From CAVPWP01 sp963709395 (GTDB lineage Bacteria > Pseudomonadota > Alphaproteobacteria > Rhodobacterales > Rhodobacteraceae): 64,000 bases of DNA. Shown in pieces: positions 37,063 through 46,279 of the stretch. The notes beneath the pieces were generated by a model that was given only the letters and a program-made list of their open reading frames with translations, had not been told where the DNA came from and ran no database searches. The position numbers were made by a program, and so were the translations under genes. The first letter of the stretch is position 1; every line of letters begins with the position of its first letter. The stretch is from positions 1 to 64,000 of the forward strand of contig CAVPWP010000019.1 of the NCBI GenBank assembly GCA_963709395.1, written 5' to 3'.

Positions 37063-38659
37063 ATGGACCTGATCGACGACCCGCAACCGGGCGAGAACGC
37101 CCATGACTTCACCGTGTCCGAAATCTCGGGCGCGCTGAAACGCGTGATCGAGGGCGAGTTCGGGCGGGTCCGGGTGCGCGGCGAGGTCGGCCGCGTCTTC
37201 GTCGCCCGCTCGGGGCATCTCTATTTCGATCTCAAGGACGACCGTTCGGTCCTGGCCGCGGTCAGCTGGAAGGGGCAGGTGTCCGAACTGCGGGTCCGTC
37301 CCGAGGAGGGGATGGAGGTCGTCGCCACCGGGCGGCTGACGACCTTCCCCAGCCAGTCGAAGTACCAGCTGAACGTCGACGACATCCGCCCCGCGGGCGT
37401 CGGCGCCCTGATGGCGATGCTGGAAAAGCGCAAGGCCCAGCTTCAGGCCGAAGGGCTCTTCGCCCCGGAACGCAAACAGGCGCTTCCCTTCCTGCCCGAG
37501 GTCATCGGCGTCGTCACCTCGCCCGGCGGCGCGGTGATCCGCGATATCCTGCACCGCCTGCGCGACCGGTTCCCGCGCCACGTCCTGGTCTGGCCCGTCG
37601 CCGTGCAGGGCGACCGCTGCGCCCCCGAGGTCGCCGCCGCCATCGACGGGTTCAACCGCCTGTCCCCCGGCGGCGCCGATCCCGCGCCCCGACCTGATCA
37701 TCGTCGCGCGCGGCGGCGGGTCGATCGAGGATCTCTGGGGCTTCAACGAGGAAATCGTGGCCCGCGCGGCGGCGGCAAGCGCCATCCCGCTGATCTCCGC
37801 CGTGGGGCACGAGACCGATACGACACTGATCGACTACGTCTCCGACCGTCGCGCGCCCACGCCCACGGCGGCGGCCGAGTTGGCCGTGCCCGTCCGGCGC
37901 GATCTTCTGGCCTGGCTGGCCGAGCAGGACGCGCGCCTGCTACGCGCCATGGCGCAGGCGGTCACCCGTCGCCGCCAGCGGGTCGCGGACCTTTCACGCG
38001 CCCTGCCGCGCCCCGAGGCGCTTCTGGCGTCTGCCCGCCAACGCCTTGACGCCGCCGACCGCGCACTGCCGCTCATGCTGCGCGGGGTCACGCGGGCCAG
38101 GGCGCACCGCCTGACCGAACTTTCGGCGGTCCTGCGCCCGACGGCGCTGCGCGCCCAGATCGGGCGCAAGCGGGGAGAGTTCACCCAGTGGGGCGACCGG
38201 CACGGGCCCGCGCTCGCGCGGCACGTGGGCCTGAAGCGGCGCGATCTGGGACAGGTCGCCCGCAGGCTCGACCCGGCGCGCCTGCATGGCCGGGTAGGCA
38301 AGGAGGCCAGGGCGCTCGACAGTCTGACCGCGCGGCTTGCCTCGACCGGGCGCGCGCGGCTTGCCGCCCTTTCGAGCCGGCTTGACGCGCTGGACCGGAC
38401 GCGCCGCACGCTGGGCTACGAGGCCACGCTGGCGCGAGGCTATGCGCTTGTTTGGGAGGACGGGCGCCTTGTTCCCGGCAAGGCCGACCTCGGCGGCGCC
38501 ACCATGCTCGAAGTGCAGTTCCGCGACGGCCGCCTGCCGGTCGTGGTCGGCGGCAGCGAGCCGTCCAAGGGACCAACCGGCTCCGGGTCACCCGGCCCGC
38601 AAAAGGCCGGCCGGCAAAAAACCGACCCCGACAAGCCCGAACAGGGATCCCTGTTCTGA
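37063..38659 (+). CDS. xseA: Exodeoxyribonuclease VII large subunit (one frameshift)
   Basis: The large subunit of the ssDNA exonuclease that trims DNA during repair. Features: N-terminal OB fold (FTVSEISGALKRVIEGEFGR, then VRVRGEVGRVFVARSGHLYF), the catalytic-domain stretches EVIGVVTSPGGAVIRDILHR and LIIVARGGGSIEDLWGFNEE, then a long arginine/alanine coiled coil and a C-terminal region with GYALVWEDGRLV. An extra base near 37674 breaks the gene between NRLSPGG and PIPRPDLIIVARG. The joined length of about 531 residues is normal. It is divergent from purD across 65 bases. Confidence 0.93.
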
Positions 38660-38666
38660 TCCGGCC

Positions 38667-39071
38667 TCAGACCCCGACCCGCGGTCCGGGGCACTGCAGC
38701 GGTTCGCGGCTTTCGCGGGTCTGGTAAAGCGGGCGCCGTGCGGGATCGTTCTCGAACCGCGCGATCAGGCCGCCGGGGCCGTCGAAGAAGCTCCAGCACT
38801 GGTGATCGTCGAACTCGTCATAGACGAAGCAGATCAATTCCCCGGCCTCGTACCAGGTCCCGTCGACGCACTCGCCGTCGAGAAACGTCCAGCGCACCCG
38901 CCGATCGGGCAGGTACTCCTCGGCTCCGAAGTCGATCATCCCGTCGCTGTAGTAGAGCGTCTTGCCTTGGGTCCGCGCGTCGAACTCGGACGCGGACAGC
39001 GGCGTTTCGGCCAGGGCCGGGGCGGCAATCATGCCGGCAATCATCAGGAAGGCGAGGGCAAGGGTGCGCAT
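38667..39071 (-). CDS. Small secreted protein of unknown function with duplicated 5' end
   Basis: A 134-residue exported protein: signal peptide MRTLALAFLMIAGMIAAPAL with cleavage after ALA, then a compact domain (EFDARTQGKTLYYS, EEYLPDRRVRWTFLDG, CVDGTWYEAGELICFVYD, then HQCWSFFDG). Two cysteines in the middle may pair. I do not know its function. A 142-bp tandem duplication gives a second in-frame start and signal sequence upstream at 39213, but reading from that copy leaves the frame after LYYS. The start used here is the ATG of the inner copy. It is convergent with xseA. Confidence 0.75.
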   Translation of the reverse strand: MRTLALAFLMIAGMIAAPALAETPLSASEFDARTQGKTLYYSDGMIDFGAEEYLPDRRVRWTFLDGECVDGTWYEAGELICFVYDEFDDHQCWSFFDGPGGLIARFENDPARRPLYQTRESREPLQCPGPRVGV

Positions 39072-39214
39072 GCGACCTGCCACGCGCGCTGTAGTAGAGC
39101 GTCTTGCCTTGGGTCCGCGCGTCGAACTCGGACGCGGACAGCGGCGTTTCGGCCAGGGCCGGGGCGGCAATCATGCCGGCAATCATCAGGAAGGCGAGGG
39201 CAAGGGTGCGCATG
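38945..39214. repeat. Tandem duplication, 142-bp period, 128-bp identical copies
   Basis: Bases 38945-39072 recur without visible change at 39087-39214, with 14 bases between them. Each copy covers the start codon, the signal peptide and about 20 mature residues of the small secreted protein. The period is not a multiple of three, so only the inner copy leads into the full gene. Identity this exact means it is very recent or an assembly artefact. Confidence 0.92.
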
Positions 39215-39382
39215 GCGGGACCCTGCCACGGCAGACCTGCGCCCGCCAGCCCCCGGTTCCATCCGGACCCGCGCCATATGACGCAGGAGCGGAACCCCGC
39301 CCGGGGGAGATCATCGAGTGCACCGCTTCCCATTCCGACCCCAAGGCCTTAAGTGAAGGACGCTGAAAGGGATCCGCGCGAC

Positions 39383-40720
39383 ATGGCATTCTTCAAGAAA
39401 CTCCGCGACCGGATGTTCAAGTCCTCATCGAAGCTCGACGAGGGCCTCGAGGCGATCGTGGCCGAGGGCGGCAGCGCCGAGCCCGAGGTGCCCGAAGCGC
39501 CGGAACCTGCGCCCGTTCCCGAGCCCCAGCCTGTTCCGCCGCCGCCCACACCCGAACCCGAGCCGCTGCCCGAGCCCGAACCCGAACCCGAGCAGGTGCC
39601 GCCGCCCGTGCCGGAGGTGCCCGACGAACCGGAGCCGGCGCCCCAACCGGCCCCCGAGATCCCGGTGCCGTCCGAACCGGACCCGGTGCACGAGCCCTTC
39701 GGCATCCCCGACGCGCCGTCCGAAGTGCCGCCGGCGGCGCCCCTCGAGCTTCCCGACACGCCCGAACCGATGCCCGAGACCGGGCCGATCGAGATCCCCG
39801 GAACCATCGTCGACGAGGCCCCGACCGTCCAGAAGCCGGGCTTCTTCGGCCGCATCCTTGGCCGGACGTCCGAGGGTCCAGTGGTCCGGCGCGAGCTTGA
39901 CGACGCGATGCTCGAACAGCTCGAAGAGCTGCTGATCACCGCCGACATGGGTGTCGACACGGCCATGCGCGTGACCGCGAACCTTGCCGAGGGACGGCTT
40001 GGCCGGCGTCTCTCCGTGGCCGAGATCAAGGAGCTTCTGGCGACCGAGATTGCGCGGATCATGGAGCCCGTGGCGCGGCCGCTTCCGATCTACCCGAAAA
40101 AGCCTCAGGTGATCCTGGTCGTCGGCGTCAACGGCTCGGGCAAGACCACCACGATCGGCAAGCTTGCCAGCCAGTTCCGTGCAGCGGGCAAGACGGTGGT
40201 GATCGCGGCCGGCGACACCTTCCGCGCCGCGGCCGTCGAACAGCTTCAGGTCTGGGGCGACCGCGCGGGCGTGCCGGTGCTGACCGCCCCCGAAGGCTCC
40301 GATCCCGCGAGCCTCGCCTTCGATGCCATGACCCGGGCCGAGGCTGACGGCGCGGACCTGCTGCTGATCGATACCGCCGGGCGGCTCCAGAACCGGCAGG
40401 ACCTGATGGAGGAGCTGTCGAAGATCGTCCGCGTGATCCGCAAGAAGGATCCCGAAGCGCCGCACAACACGCTTCTGGTGCTCGACGCCACCACCGGACA
40501 GAACGCGCTCAGCCAGGTCGAGATCTTCCGCAAGCTCGCCGATGTGTCGGGACTTGTGATGACCAAGCTCGACGGGACGGCGAAGGGCGGTGTCCTCGTC
40601 GCGCTGGCCGACCGCTTCGGTCTGCCGATCCACGCCATCGGCGTGGGCGAGCAGATCGACGATCTTTCGCCCTTCGATCCCGAGGATTTCGCCCGCGCCT
40701 TGACCGGAGCGGCCGCCTGA
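39383..40720 (+). CDS. ftsY: Signal recognition particle receptor FtsY
   Basis: A 445-residue SRP receptor GTPase that docks ribosome-SRP complexes at the membrane. The short N-terminal basic part (MAFFKKLRDRMFKSSSKL) is followed by a Pro/Glu-rich linker of about 110 residues (many PEPEP repeats). The N domain and G domain come next: G1 VVGVNGSGKTTTIGKLA, GDTFRAAAVEQL, DTAGRLQNRQDLMEEL, TKLDGTAKGG and the closing GVGEQIDDL. I start at the ATG at 39383, where homology begins. The acidic linker is typical of the family but long here. It ends one codon before a possible yciB start. Confidence 0.95.
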   Translation: MAFFKKLRDRMFKSSSKLDEGLEAIVAEGGSAEPEVPEAPEPAPVPEPQPVPPPPTPEPEPLPEPEPEPEQVPPPVPEVPDEPEPAPQPAPEIPVPSEPDPVHEPFGIPDAPSEVPPAAPLELPDTPEPMPETGPIEIPGTIVDEAPTVQKPGFFGRILGRTSEGPVVRRELDDAMLEQLEELLITADMGVDTAMRVTANLAEGRLGRRLSVAEIKELLATEIARIMEPVARPLPIYPKKPQVILVVGVNGSGKTTTIGKLASQFRAAGKTVVIAAGDTFRAAAVEQLQVWGDRAGVPVLTAPEGSDPASLAFDAMTRAEADGADLLLIDTAGRLQNRQDLMEELSKIVRVIRKKDPEAPHNTLLVLDATTGQNALSQVEIFRKLADVSGLVMTKLDGTAKGGVLVALADRFGLPIHAIGVGEQIDDLSPFDPEDFARALTGAAA

Positions 40721-40746
40721 TGACAACGCCAAGGCAGGGACGTTCC

Positions 40747-41352
40747 ATGGCTGAACCGAAAACCATCAACCCGGTGCTCAAGCAGGTGCTCGAACTCGGG
40801 CCGCCGCTTCTGTTCTTCGCGGCCTATCTTTGGGTGCGCGACGAGACCTTCACCATCGGCGGCACCGATTACGACGGCTTCATCGTGGCGGCGGCGGCCT
40901 TCGTGCCGGTCCTTCTGGCTTCGATCGCCGTCCTGTGGTGGCTGAGCGGCAAGATCAGCCGGATGCAGGTCTTCACCGCCGTTCTCGTCATCGTCTTCGG
41001 CGGGCTGACCGTCTGGTTCAACGACGAGCGGTTCTTCAAGATGAAGACGACCATCGTCTACGGCATCTTCGCGGGGCTTCTCGGGATCGGGCTGCTGCAG
41101 GGACGCTCCTATCTTGCCTGGGTGATGAGCGAGTTTCTTCCCATGCAGGAGGAAGGCTGGATGATCCTCACCCGCCGCCTGACGGCCTGTTTCGCGACGC
41201 TGGCGATCGGCAACGAGATCGTGTGGCGCACCATGTCGACGGATGCCTGGGTGAAGATCGAGACATTCGGTTTCCCGCTGGCGCTCTTCGCCTTCCTTTG
41301 GTGGCAGATCGTCGCCCTGCAGAAATACGTCATCGACGAGACCGAAAGCTGA
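40747..41352 (+). CDS. yciB: Inner-membrane septation protein A (YciB family)
   Basis: A 201-residue protein with five to six membrane segments: ELGPPLLFFAAYLWVR, VAAAAFVPVLLASIAVLWWL, RMQVFTAVLVIVFGGLTVWF, TIVYGIFAGLLGIGLLQGRS and FGFPLALFAFLWWQIV. The segment LTVWFNDERFFKMKTTIVYG is the family signature. It affects envelope organisation and division, with the mechanism unclear. I use the ATG at 40747 (AGGGA upstream); an ATG at 40720 overlapping the ftsY stop is equally open. Confidence 0.88.
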   Translation: MAEPKTINPVLKQVLELGPPLLFFAAYLWVRDETFTIGGTDYDGFIVAAAAFVPVLLASIAVLWWLSGKISRMQVFTAVLVIVFGGLTVWFNDERFFKMKTTIVYGIFAGLLGIGLLQGRSYLAWVMSEFLPMQEEGWMILTRRLTACFATLAIGNEIVWRTMSTDAWVKIETFGFPLALFAFLWWQIVALQKYVIDETES

Positions 41353-41412
41353 CATCGTCCCGGGACCAGGGGACGATGCTTGACCGCACCCGGCAACGGG
41401 AGTACGCCACCG

Positions 41413-41469
41413 GCGTGGCGATTTGTTCACCGGATTGCGGGCCACGGTAAATATTCCGCTAAAGAGGTC
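41413..41469 (+). ncRNA. SAM-II riboswitch upstream of metZ
   Basis: The sequence fits the SAM-II (SAM_alpha) pseudoknot: P1 GTGGC (41415-41419) pairs with GCCAC (41441-41445), the loop carries GATTTG and GGATTGC, and the 3' part carries GGTAAATA and the conserved GCTAAAGAGG (41458-41467). The class is known mainly from alphaproteobacteria and controls methionine genes. SAM binding should reduce metZ expression. The start codon is 66 bases downstream. Confidence 0.9.
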
Positions 41470-41480
41470 TGGGTCGCGAC

Positions 41481-41513
41481 AGTCCCCGGCGCTCATGCGG
41501 TGGGGGCTTTTTG
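41481..41513 (+). terminator. Terminator hairpin of the metZ leader
   Basis: AGTCCCC (41481-41487) pairs with GGGGGCT (41502-41508), seven pairs with one G-T wobble, followed directly by a run of T (41508-41512). It lies between the SAM-II aptamer and metZ, so it looks like a transcription-terminating expression platform and not control of the ribosome site. Confidence 0.7.
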
Positions 41514-41534
41514 TTGCGAGGGGGGACGCCTTCC

Positions 41535-42728
41535 ATGTCGGACAGCTGGAAACCGCGGACGAGGCTTGTGCACGAAGGAATCCGCCGCAGCCAGTATGGC
41601 GAGGTGTCCGAAGCGATCTTCCTGACCCAGGGCTTCGTCTACGACAGCGCCGAGCAGGCCGAGGCGCGGTTCCTCAAGGCCGGTGAGGACGAATTCATCT
41701 ATGCCCGTTACGGCAACCCCACGGTGCGCATGTTCGAAGACCGTATCGCGTCCCTCGAAGGGACCGAGGACGGGTTTGCCACGGCGTCGGGCATGGCGGC
41801 GGTCAACGGGGCGCTGACGGCCATGCTGCGGGCGGGGGATCATGTCGTCTCGTCGCGTGCGCTCTTCGGATCCTGCCTCTACATCCTCGAAGAGGTCCTG
41901 CCGCGCTTCGGGGTGGAGGTGACGTTCGTCGACGGCACCGATCTTGACCAGTGGCGCGCGGCCGTGCGCCCCGACACGAAAGCGGTATTCTTCGAGTCCA
42001 TTTCGAACCCCACGCTCGAGGTGATCGACATCGCCGGTGTCGCCGCCATCGCCCATGCCGCGGGTGCCACGGTGATCGTCGACAACGTCTTCTCGACCCC
42101 GATCTATTCCCGCGCGGTCGAACTTGGCGCCGATGTCGTCATCTATTCCACCACCAAGCACGTCGACGGACAGGGTCGGGCCCTTGGCGGGGTCATCCTC
42201 GGGACCCGCGAATTCATCCGCAAGACGGTCGAGCCTTACCTCAAGCATACCGGCGCGGCGATGAGCCCGTTCACCGCCTGGATCATGCTCAAGGGGCTGG
42301 AAACGCTTGATCTGCGGGTGCGCGCGCAGTCTGAAACCGCCACGCGGATCGCCGAAACCCTGTCGGGCGACGCGCGGCTGAACCGCGTGATCTTCCCGCA
42401 TCTTCCCGGCCATCCGCAGCACGACCTTGCGCGGGCGCAGATGGAAAAGGGCGGAACGGTGCTGTCGCTCGACCTGGCCGGCGGGCAGGAGGCGGCCTTC
42501 CGCTTTCTCAACGCGCTGCGGATCGTGACGATCTCGAACAACCTCGGCGATGCGAAATCCATCGCCACCCACCCCGCGACCACCACCCACCAGCGGCTCA
42601 GCCCCGAGACCCGCGCCGCCCTTGGCATCACGCCGGGGCTGGTCCGGCTTTCGGTCGGCCTCGAGGACCCCGATGACCTCATCGCCGACCTGCGGCAGGC
42701 GCTCGACGCGGTCGGAGGGGACGGGTGA
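41535..42728 (+). CDS. metZ: O-succinylhomoserine (or O-acetylhomoserine) sulfhydrylase
   Basis: A 397-residue PLP enzyme that makes homocysteine from an activated homoserine and sulfide. Family segments: FLTQGFVYDSAEQAEARF, YARYGNPTVRMFEDRIASLE, GSCLYILEEVLPRFGVEV, and the PLP lysine in VIYSTTKHVDGQGRALGG. The Cys/Met enzyme fold is complete. A SAM-II riboswitch precedes it, which fits feedback control of methionine synthesis. The next gene overlaps its stop by four bases. Confidence 0.93.
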   Translation: MSDSWKPRTRLVHEGIRRSQYGEVSEAIFLTQGFVYDSAEQAEARFLKAGEDEFIYARYGNPTVRMFEDRIASLEGTEDGFATASGMAAVNGALTAMLRAGDHVVSSRALFGSCLYILEEVLPRFGVEVTFVDGTDLDQWRAAVRPDTKAVFFESISNPTLEVIDIAGVAAIAHAAGATVIVDNVFSTPIYSRAVELGADVVIYSTTKHVDGQGRALGGVILGTREFIRKTVEPYLKHTGAAMSPFTAWIMLKGLETLDLRVRAQSETATRIAETLSGDARLNRVIFPHLPGHPQHDLARAQMEKGGTVLSLDLAGGQEAAFRFLNALRIVTISNNLGDAKSIATHPATTTHQRLSPETRAALGITPGLVRLSVGLEDPDDLIADLRQALDAVGGDG

Positions 42729-43459
42729 AGCCGTTTCTCATCCTCCAGCTCCGCCCCGAGGATGCCGCCTCTGACGACGAATTCGCGGCCTTCCTGTCGA
42801 AGGGCGGCCTTGCAGGCGACCGGACGCATCGCATCCGCCTTGACCAGACACCGCTTCCGGCCGGGCTCGATCTTGCGGACTATGCCGGTGTGATCGTCGG
42901 CGGCGGTCCGGGCTGCATCTCGGACGATCCGGCGCAAAAGGACCCGACCGAGGCGCGGATCGAGGCCGAGATCCTGTCGCTGATGCCCGCGATCACCGCC
43001 CGCGACATCCCCTTCATGGGGTGCTGCTACGGGATCGGCATTCTGGCCCATCATCTTGGCGCCGAAGTGTCGAAGCGCCGCTTCGGCGAACCGGTGGGCG
43101 CGGTGACCGTGCGCAAGACCGAAGCCGCACAGAACGACCCGCTGCTGGATGCGCTGCCGCAGGAATTCGACGCGCTCGTGGGCCACAAGGAAGCCGTGCA
43201 GGACCTGCCGCAGGGGGCCGTTCATCTGCTGTCCTCCGACCCCTGTCCGATGCAGATGATCCGCTATGGCCGGAACGTCTATGCCACCCAGTTCCATCCC
43301 GAAAGTGGCCCGGAGAACTTCGCGCTGCGCATCGCGGTCTATCGGAACCGGGGGTATTTTCCACCCGAACAGGCCGAGGCGCTGACCGATGCGGTCGCCG
43401 GCGCCGAAATCACCGTGCCGCAGGAAATCCTGCGCCGCTTCGTGGCCCGATACGGCTGA
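42725..43459 (+). CDS. Class I glutamine amidotransferase (GATase1-like)
   Basis: A 244-residue glutaminase-fold protein. The nucleophile elbow is MGCCYGIGILAHHL. The catalytic His and Glu are in ATQFHPES, and the oxyanion turn is VGGGPGCISD. It resembles stand-alone GuaA-type amidotransferase domains whose acceptor substrate is often unknown. The GTG start overlaps the metZ stop (GTGA), so it is translated with metZ and should also fall under the SAM-II switch, a hint of a role near methionine or sulfur metabolism. Confidence 0.82.
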   Translation: MKPFLILQLRPEDAASDDEFAAFLSKGGLAGDRTHRIRLDQTPLPAGLDLADYAGVIVGGGPGCISDDPAQKDPTEARIEAEILSLMPAITARDIPFMGCCYGIGILAHHLGAEVSKRRFGEPVGAVTVRKTEAAQNDPLLDALPQEFDALVGHKEAVQDLPQGAVHLLSSDPCPMQMIRYGRNVYATQFHPESGPENFALRIAVYRNRGYFPPEQAEALTDAVAGAEITVPQEILRRFVARYG

Positions 43460-43670
43460 AACACCGGTCGACCGGGCCGGGCGCGCATCCGGACCGCACG
43501 GTGAATGCCCTCGCACCGTGATCTTGGCGGTATCGCAAGGTCTGGCGGGTTTTCCGACATCGCAAGGCATCCGAAACGCTGTCCCGAACGTAAAAAGTTC
43601 AAAGGCAGGGATGGACGGGCGCGCGATGCGCCCGTTCTGCCCTGTGCGCGACAAATGGCCGGAGATGACG

Positions 43671-44771
43671 ATGAACATCCATTCAACCGAGATCGAACGT
43701 GAACCCACGCGGGACGAGGCGCAGGCCGCATTGCGCCTGCTGCGCAACTGGGCCGCGGGGGCTCGGGACGAAGAGATCTCGACCCTCGATCCGGCGATCG
43801 CACGCCTTCTGCCCGGACCGCACGTGGCCTATCCCACGATGTCGCGTACCTATCCGGCCGAATTCGAGGTCGACAATGCCTATCGCGCGACGCTGCCAGA
43901 CCTGCAGAACGGGCCGGAAAGCCTGATCAAGGGCGCACATCGCCAGATCCAGCACGTCGGGATCTCGAACTTCCGCCTTCCCATCCGCTACCGCACACGC
44001 GAGGGCGGCGACATTCGTCTCGAGACCTCGGTCACCGGCACCGTCAGCCTCGAGGCCGACAAGAAGGGCATCAACATGAGCCGCATCATGCGGTCGTTCT
44101 ATGCCCATTCCGAGCAGGTGTTCGGCTTCGACGTGATCGAGGCCGCACTTGACGACTACCTGACGGATCTCGACAGTTTCGACGCGCGCATCCTTATGCG
44201 GATGAGCTATCCGCTGATGGTCCCCAGCCTTCGGTCGGGCCTTGCGGGCTGGCAGTACTACGACCTCGCCCTCGAACTGGTGCACCGGAACGGGGTGCGG
44301 ACGCGGATCGTGCATCTCGACTACGTCTACTCCTCGACCTGCCCATGTTCGCTTGAACTCAGCGAACATGCGCGCCGCGAACGCGGGCAGCTTGCCACGC
44401 CGCATTCGCAGCGGTCGGTCGCGCGGATCTCGGTCGCACTCGACGCGCAGGCCGACGTGGTCTGGTTCGAGGACCTGATCGAGATGTGCCGCGCCGCCAT
44501 CCCCACCGAGACGCAGGTGATGGTCAAGCGCGAGGACGAACAGGCCTTCGCTGAACTCAACGCCGCCAACCCGATCTTCGTCGAGGATGCGGCGCGCCTT
44601 TTCGCCGAACGGCTTCAGGCCGACGCGCGCATCGGCGATTTCCGCGTGGCGGCCAGCCACCAGGAAAGCCTGCACAGCCACGACGCGATCAGCGTGCTGA
44701 CCGAGGGCGAGACCTTCGTGGCCGCGTCGATCGACCCGCGGTTCTTCGCCAGCCTGATCCACCGGGGCTAG
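43671..44771 (+). CDS. folE2: GTP cyclohydrolase FolE2 (type IB)
   Basis: A 366-residue enzyme that opens GTP to dihydroneopterin triphosphate, the first step of folate and queuosine-type pterin synthesis, with relaxed metal need compared with FolE. Signatures: HVGISNFRLPIRYRTREGG, MRMSYPLMVPSLRSGLAGWQ and the cysteine loop YSSTCPCSLELSEHAR, then HSQRSVARISV and SHQESLHSHDAIS. I use the ATG at 43671, with GGAG just before it. The roughly 210 bases upstream hold no structure I can name. FolE2 genes are often zinc-regulated in bacteria, but I see no clear Zur box. Confidence 0.93.
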   Translation: MNIHSTEIEREPTRDEAQAALRLLRNWAAGARDEEISTLDPAIARLLPGPHVAYPTMSRTYPAEFEVDNAYRATLPDLQNGPESLIKGAHRQIQHVGISNFRLPIRYRTREGGDIRLETSVTGTVSLEADKKGINMSRIMRSFYAHSEQVFGFDVIEAALDDYLTDLDSFDARILMRMSYPLMVPSLRSGLAGWQYYDLALELVHRNGVRTRIVHLDYVYSSTCPCSLELSEHARRERGQLATPHSQRSVARISVALDAQADVVWFEDLIEMCRAAIPTETQVMVKREDEQAFAELNAANPIFVEDAARLFAERLQADARIGDFRVAASHQESLHSHDAISVLTEGETFVAASIDPRFFASLIHRG

Positions 44772-44821
44772 GGCGCTCTGTGTCTTGACGCGGCGCGGCG
44801 GGGCGGCCAAGCCTTGCGCCC

Positions 44822-46267
44822 ATGATCGACCTGCGCCCCGTCGGATACGTGATCGGCCTCCTGGTGGCGGCGCTTGGGGTCACCATGCTCGTGCCGATGG
44901 TGGCCGACATGATCGCCGGCAACGGCCATGCGGGCGTCTTCCTCGAGTCGGCGATCATCACGGTCCTTGCCGGGGGCTTTCTGGCCCTGGCCTGCGCCAA
45001 TGGGGTGGGAAAGGGACTGAACGTCCAGCAGGCGTTCCTGCTGACCTCTGGCATCTGGGCCGTCACCCCGGCCTTCGGCGCGCTGCCCTTCATGATCGGC
45101 ACGCCGGGGGCGTCCTTCACGGATGCCTATTTCGAAGCGATGTCGGGCGTGTCGACCACGGGGGCCACCGTTTTTTCCGGGCTCGACGAGATGCCCGTCG
45201 GCACCCTTCTGTGGCGCGGCATCCTGCAGTGGCTGGGTGGCCTCGGCATCGTGATCGTCGCGATGGTGTTCCTGCCGGTCATGAAGGTCGGCGGCATGCA
45301 GTTTTTCCGGTCCGAGGGGTTCGATACTCTGGGCAAGGTCCTGCCCCGCGCGCTCGACATCTCGTCGGCCCTTCTGAGAATCTACATCGGTATGACGGTG
45401 CTTTTCGCGCTCAGCTACTACGCGCTAGGGATGAGCGGCTTCGATGCCCTCGTGCATTCGCTGACGACGATCTCGACAGGCGGTTTCTCGACATCGGACC
45501 GGTCCTTCGCCAAGTTCTCGGGGGGCGCGGAATATGCCGCCGCCCTCTTCATGGTGCTGGCCAGCGTGCCCTTCATCCGCTTCATCCAGCTGATGCAGGG
45601 CAGCCTGACGCCGCTTCTGACCGACAGCCAGGTGCGGGCCTATGTGCGATGGCTTCTCTACGCGATGGGCATGATCGTCGTCTACGAGGTGGCGCGCGGC
45701 GCGCCCCTTGCGGCGACGGTGCGCGAGTCCGTCTTCAACGTGGCGTCGATCTTCTCTGGCACGGGCTACACCAGCGTGGATATCACGGCCTGGGGGCCCT
45801 TTCCCTTCATGATCCTGATCGCGGTGGGGGCCATCGGCGGCTGCACGGCCTCGACGGGGTGTTCGATCAAGGTCTTCCGCTACCAGGTGCTTTTCCAGGC
45901 GATCAAGTCGCAGATCGGCCAGATGTACAGCCCCAACCGGGTCGTCCCGCTCAACCTCGACGGGCGCAGGGTCGAACCCGATGTGGTGAATTCGGTCATC
46001 CTTCTGTTCAGCCTGTTCATCGTGACTTTCGGGGTGCTGAGCGTTCTGCTGGCCACGACCGGGCTTGAAATGCGCACGGCGATCACCGCCGCCTGGACGG
46101 CGGTCTTCAACGTGGGGCCCGCCTTCGGCCCCGAGGTGGGCCCGACCGGCGCGATGGACGCCTTTCCAACGACCGCCAAGTGGCTGATGAGTTTCGGGAT
46201 GCTGCTTGGCCGGCTCGAGATGGTGTCGGTGCTGGTGATCTTCACGGTCCGTTTCTGGCGGGTCTGA
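44822..46267 (+). CDS. TrkH-family potassium uptake channel
   Basis: A 481-residue inner-membrane K+ transporter subunit with four pore-loop repeats. The selectivity-filter turns are visible as STTGATVFSG, STGGFSTSD, SGTGYTSVD and NVGPAFGPEVG, each flanked by two hydrophobic helices. It needs a cytoplasmic TrkA-type regulator, which is not encoded nearby. Complete at both ends. It is convergent with the next gene, with a gap of only 12 bases. Confidence 0.92.
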   Translation: MIDLRPVGYVIGLLVAALGVTMLVPMVADMIAGNGHAGVFLESAIITVLAGGFLALACANGVGKGLNVQQAFLLTSGIWAVTPAFGALPFMIGTPGASFTDAYFEAMSGVSTTGATVFSGLDEMPVGTLLWRGILQWLGGLGIVIVAMVFLPVMKVGGMQFFRSEGFDTLGKVLPRALDISSALLRIYIGMTVLFALSYYALGMSGFDALVHSLTTISTGGFSTSDRSFAKFSGGAEYAAALFMVLASVPFIRFIQLMQGSLTPLLTDSQVRAYVRWLLYAMGMIVVYEVARGAPLAATVRESVFNVASIFSGTGYTSVDITAWGPFPFMILIAVGAIGGCTASTGCSIKVFRYQVLFQAIKSQIGQMYSPNRVVPLNLDGRRVEPDVVNSVILLFSLFIVTFGVLSVLLATTGLEMRTAITAAWTAVFNVGPAFGPEVGPTGAMDAFPTTAKWLMSFGMLLGRLEMVSVLVIFTVRFWRV

Positions 46268-46279
46268 CGCCCGGGCCGG

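Noticed and set aside
43462..43664. Possible folate (THF-type) riboswitch before folE2
   Set aside because: I looked for conserved pairings and could not match any known aptamer. A covariance-model search would be needed.
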